Assembly: GCA_023431405.1 (NCBI GenBank)
Contig: JAEYVZ010000009.1
Coordinates: 1-64,000, forward strand
From: Actinomycetes bacterium
Lineage (GTDB): Bacteria > Actinomycetota > Actinomycetes > Actinomycetales > Microbacteriaceae
DNA: 64,000 nucleotides
Reading direction: 5' to 3'
Shown: positions 62,862 to 64,000 of the stretch, in pieces
How the letters are laid out: every line of letters begins with the position of its first letter
How positions within the stretch are numbered: the first letter of the stretch is position 1
Notes under the pieces: generated by a model
Database searches by the model: none
The model's input: the letters and a program-made list of their open reading frames with translations, nothing else
What the model was told of the DNA's origin: nothing
Translations under genes and position numbers: made by a program

Positions 62862-64000
62862 ATGTTCCGCAAGATCCTGGTCGCGAACCGAGGCGAGATC
62901 GCGATCCGCGCCTTCCGAGCCGCGTACGAGCTCGGTGCGCGTACCGTCGCCGTCTACCCCTACGAAGACCGGTACTCCCTGCACCGCCTGAAGGCCGATG
63001 AGGCCTATGAGATCGGCGAGAAGGGCCACCCGGTCCGCGCCTATCTCGACGTGGCCGAGATCATCCGGGTCGCCCGGGAGAGCGGCGCCGACGCGATCTA
63101 CCCCGGGTACGGCTTCCTCTCCGAGAACCCCGACCTCGCCGCCGAAGCCGCGAAGGCGGGGATCGCCTTCGTCGGACCGCCCGCTCGGGTGCTCGAGATG
63201 GCGGGCAACAAGGTCACCGCCAAGGAGCATGCGATCGCGGCCGGTGTTCCGGTGCTGCGATCGACGCAGGCCTCGGATGACGTCGATGAACTGGCGGCGC
63301 AGGCCGCCGACATCGGCTTCCCGATCTTCGTCAAGGCGGTCGCCGGCGGAGGCGGCCGTGGCATGCGCCGCGTCGAGACGCGGGAACAGCTGGAGCCCGC
63401 GCTGTCCGAGGCGATGCGCGAGGCCGGGAGCGCCTTCGGAGATCCGCGGGTCTTCCTCGAGCAGGCGGTGCAGCGACCCCGCCACGTGGAGGTGCAGATC
63501 CTCGCCGATGCCACGGGAGAGACCGTGCACCTGTTCGAGCGCGACTGCTCGGTGCAGCGGCGTCATCAGAAGGTGGTCGAGATCGCGCCCGCCCCCAACC
63601 TCGACGACGGCGTGCGCGCCGCACTCCACGCCCACGCGGTCGCCTTCGCGCGCTCGATCGGCTACGAGAACGCGGGGACGGTGGAGTTCCTGCTCGAGAC
63701 GGCCGGACCGCGTGCCGGCGAAGTCGTCTTCATCGAGATGAACCCCCGCATCCAGGTCGAGCACACGGTCACCGAGGAAGTGACCGACGTCGACCTCGTG
63801 CAGTCGCAGATGCGCATTGCGGCGGGGGAGTCGCTCGCAGACCTCGGTCTCACCCAGGACCGCATCCGTCTGCGCGGGGCTGCACTGCAGTGCCGCATCA
63901 CCACCGAAGACCCGACGCAGGGCTTCCGGCCCGACACCGGCAAGATCACGACCTACCGCTCGCCCGGTGGCGCCGGCATCCGGCTCGACGGCGGCACGAC
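62862..64000 (+). CDS. pyc: pyruvate carboxylase, N-terminal part (cut by window edge)
   Basis: 379 codons are present and the frame is open to the right edge. MFRKILVANRGEIAIRAFRAA opens the biotin carboxylase domain. VYPYEDRYSLHRLKADEAY and HPVRAYLDV are specific to pyruvate carboxylase as opposed to acyl-CoA carboxylase subunits. AGGGGRGMRRV is the ATP-grasp loop and EMNPRIQVEHTVTEE the catalytic segment. AGGTGAGC precedes the ATG; an in-frame GTG lies 17 codons upstream. It makes oxaloacetate from pyruvate; carboxyltransferase and biotin domains should follow outside the window. Confidence 0.93.
   Translation, partial: MFRKILVANRGEIAIRAFRAAYELGARTVAVYPYEDRYSLHRLKADEAYEIGEKGHPVRAYLDVAEIIRVARESGADAIYPGYGFLSENPDLAAEAAKAGIAFVGPPARVLEMAGNKVTAKEHAIAAGVPVLRSTQASDDVDELAAQAADIGFPIFVKAVAGGGGRGMRRVETREQLEPALSEAMREAGSAFGDPRVFLEQAVQRPRHVEVQILADATGETVHLFERDCSVQRRHQKVVEIAPAPNLDDGVRAALHAHAVAFARSIGYENAGTVEFLLETAGPRAGEVVFIEMNPRIQVEHTVTEEVTDVDLVQSQMRIAAGESLADLGLTQDRIRLRGAALQCRITTEDPTQGFRPDTGKITTYRSPGGAGIRLDGGT

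Overview
The window reads as chromosomal DNA of a high-GC Gram-positive actinobacterium, most likely Microbacteriaceae and possibly Microbacterium. The grounds are: very high GC by eye; many GTG starts and 4-base ATGA/GTGA gene overlaps; many promoters that look leaderless (a TAnnnT-like hexamer 6-8 nt before the start codon); and actinobacterial families such as a GarA-type FHA protein, FtsR-type MerR, a Cds1-type cysteine desulfhydrase, DosR/DosS relatives and pyruvate carboxylase beside a ParA ATPase. Genus-level assignment is inference.

Layout. 1-0.36 kb: a tRNA-Pro 3'-end remnant followed by a tRNA-style terminator, probably the right attachment site of an element lying left of the window. 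0.4-1.7 kb: a class II glutamine amidotransferase and a DUF2834 membrane protein. 1.8-10.0 kb: a tightly overlapping leftward operon of LysR regulator, peptide-binding lipoprotein, two permeases, double ATPase, GNAT-like/C39 peptidase-like protein and cysteine desulfhydrase-like PLP enzyme. It looks like a system for importing and breaking down small peptides, perhaps cysteine-containing ones; the LysR frame runs without a stop into the binding protein. 10.1-12.5 kb: DUF1684 protein, small membrane protein, MFS transporter.

12.5-26.3 kb is a DosR-like dormancy/hypoxia island: alcohol dehydrogenase, MgtA-type P-ATPase, quinone oxidoreductase, two universal-stress proteins, a DosS-like GAF histidine kinase, PEP synthase, a metallo-beta-lactamase-fold protein, a flavodoxin-like protein, a membrane protein and a DosR orthologue whose key residues match M. 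tuberculosis DosR. Five copies of a DosR-box-like 14-mer (best GGGACCTTCGGCCC) sit only in its promoter regions. 26.3-35 kb is mixed housekeeping and regulation: hydrolase, fasciclin, VOC protein with a WYL regulator, SRPBCC-TetR-ASCH operon with twin perfect operators, NAD(P)-binding protein, FUSC protein, aldo/keto reductase and DUF1905.

35.1-47.6 kb encodes a type IV pilus: major pilin, three minor pilins (one large and lacking Glu5), PilD, PilM, PilN, PilO, PilT and PilC. PilB lies on the opposite strand behind an EamA transporter and a GntR regulator. A strong promoter and an attenuator-like hairpin bracket the major pilin gene.

47.7-64 kb: YihY membrane protein, glucan phosphorylase, class I glutamine amidotransferase, LysR regulator divergent from mmsB-mmsA, a CYTH protein, dihydrolipoyl dehydrogenase, a small copper group (CopC-like protein, an extremely Met/Cys-rich Csp-like protein and a Cys-rich small protein), then garA-ftsR-merR, parA, and pyruvate carboxylase cut by the right edge. 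No rRNA, CRISPR array, intact tRNA or insertion sequence was recognised.
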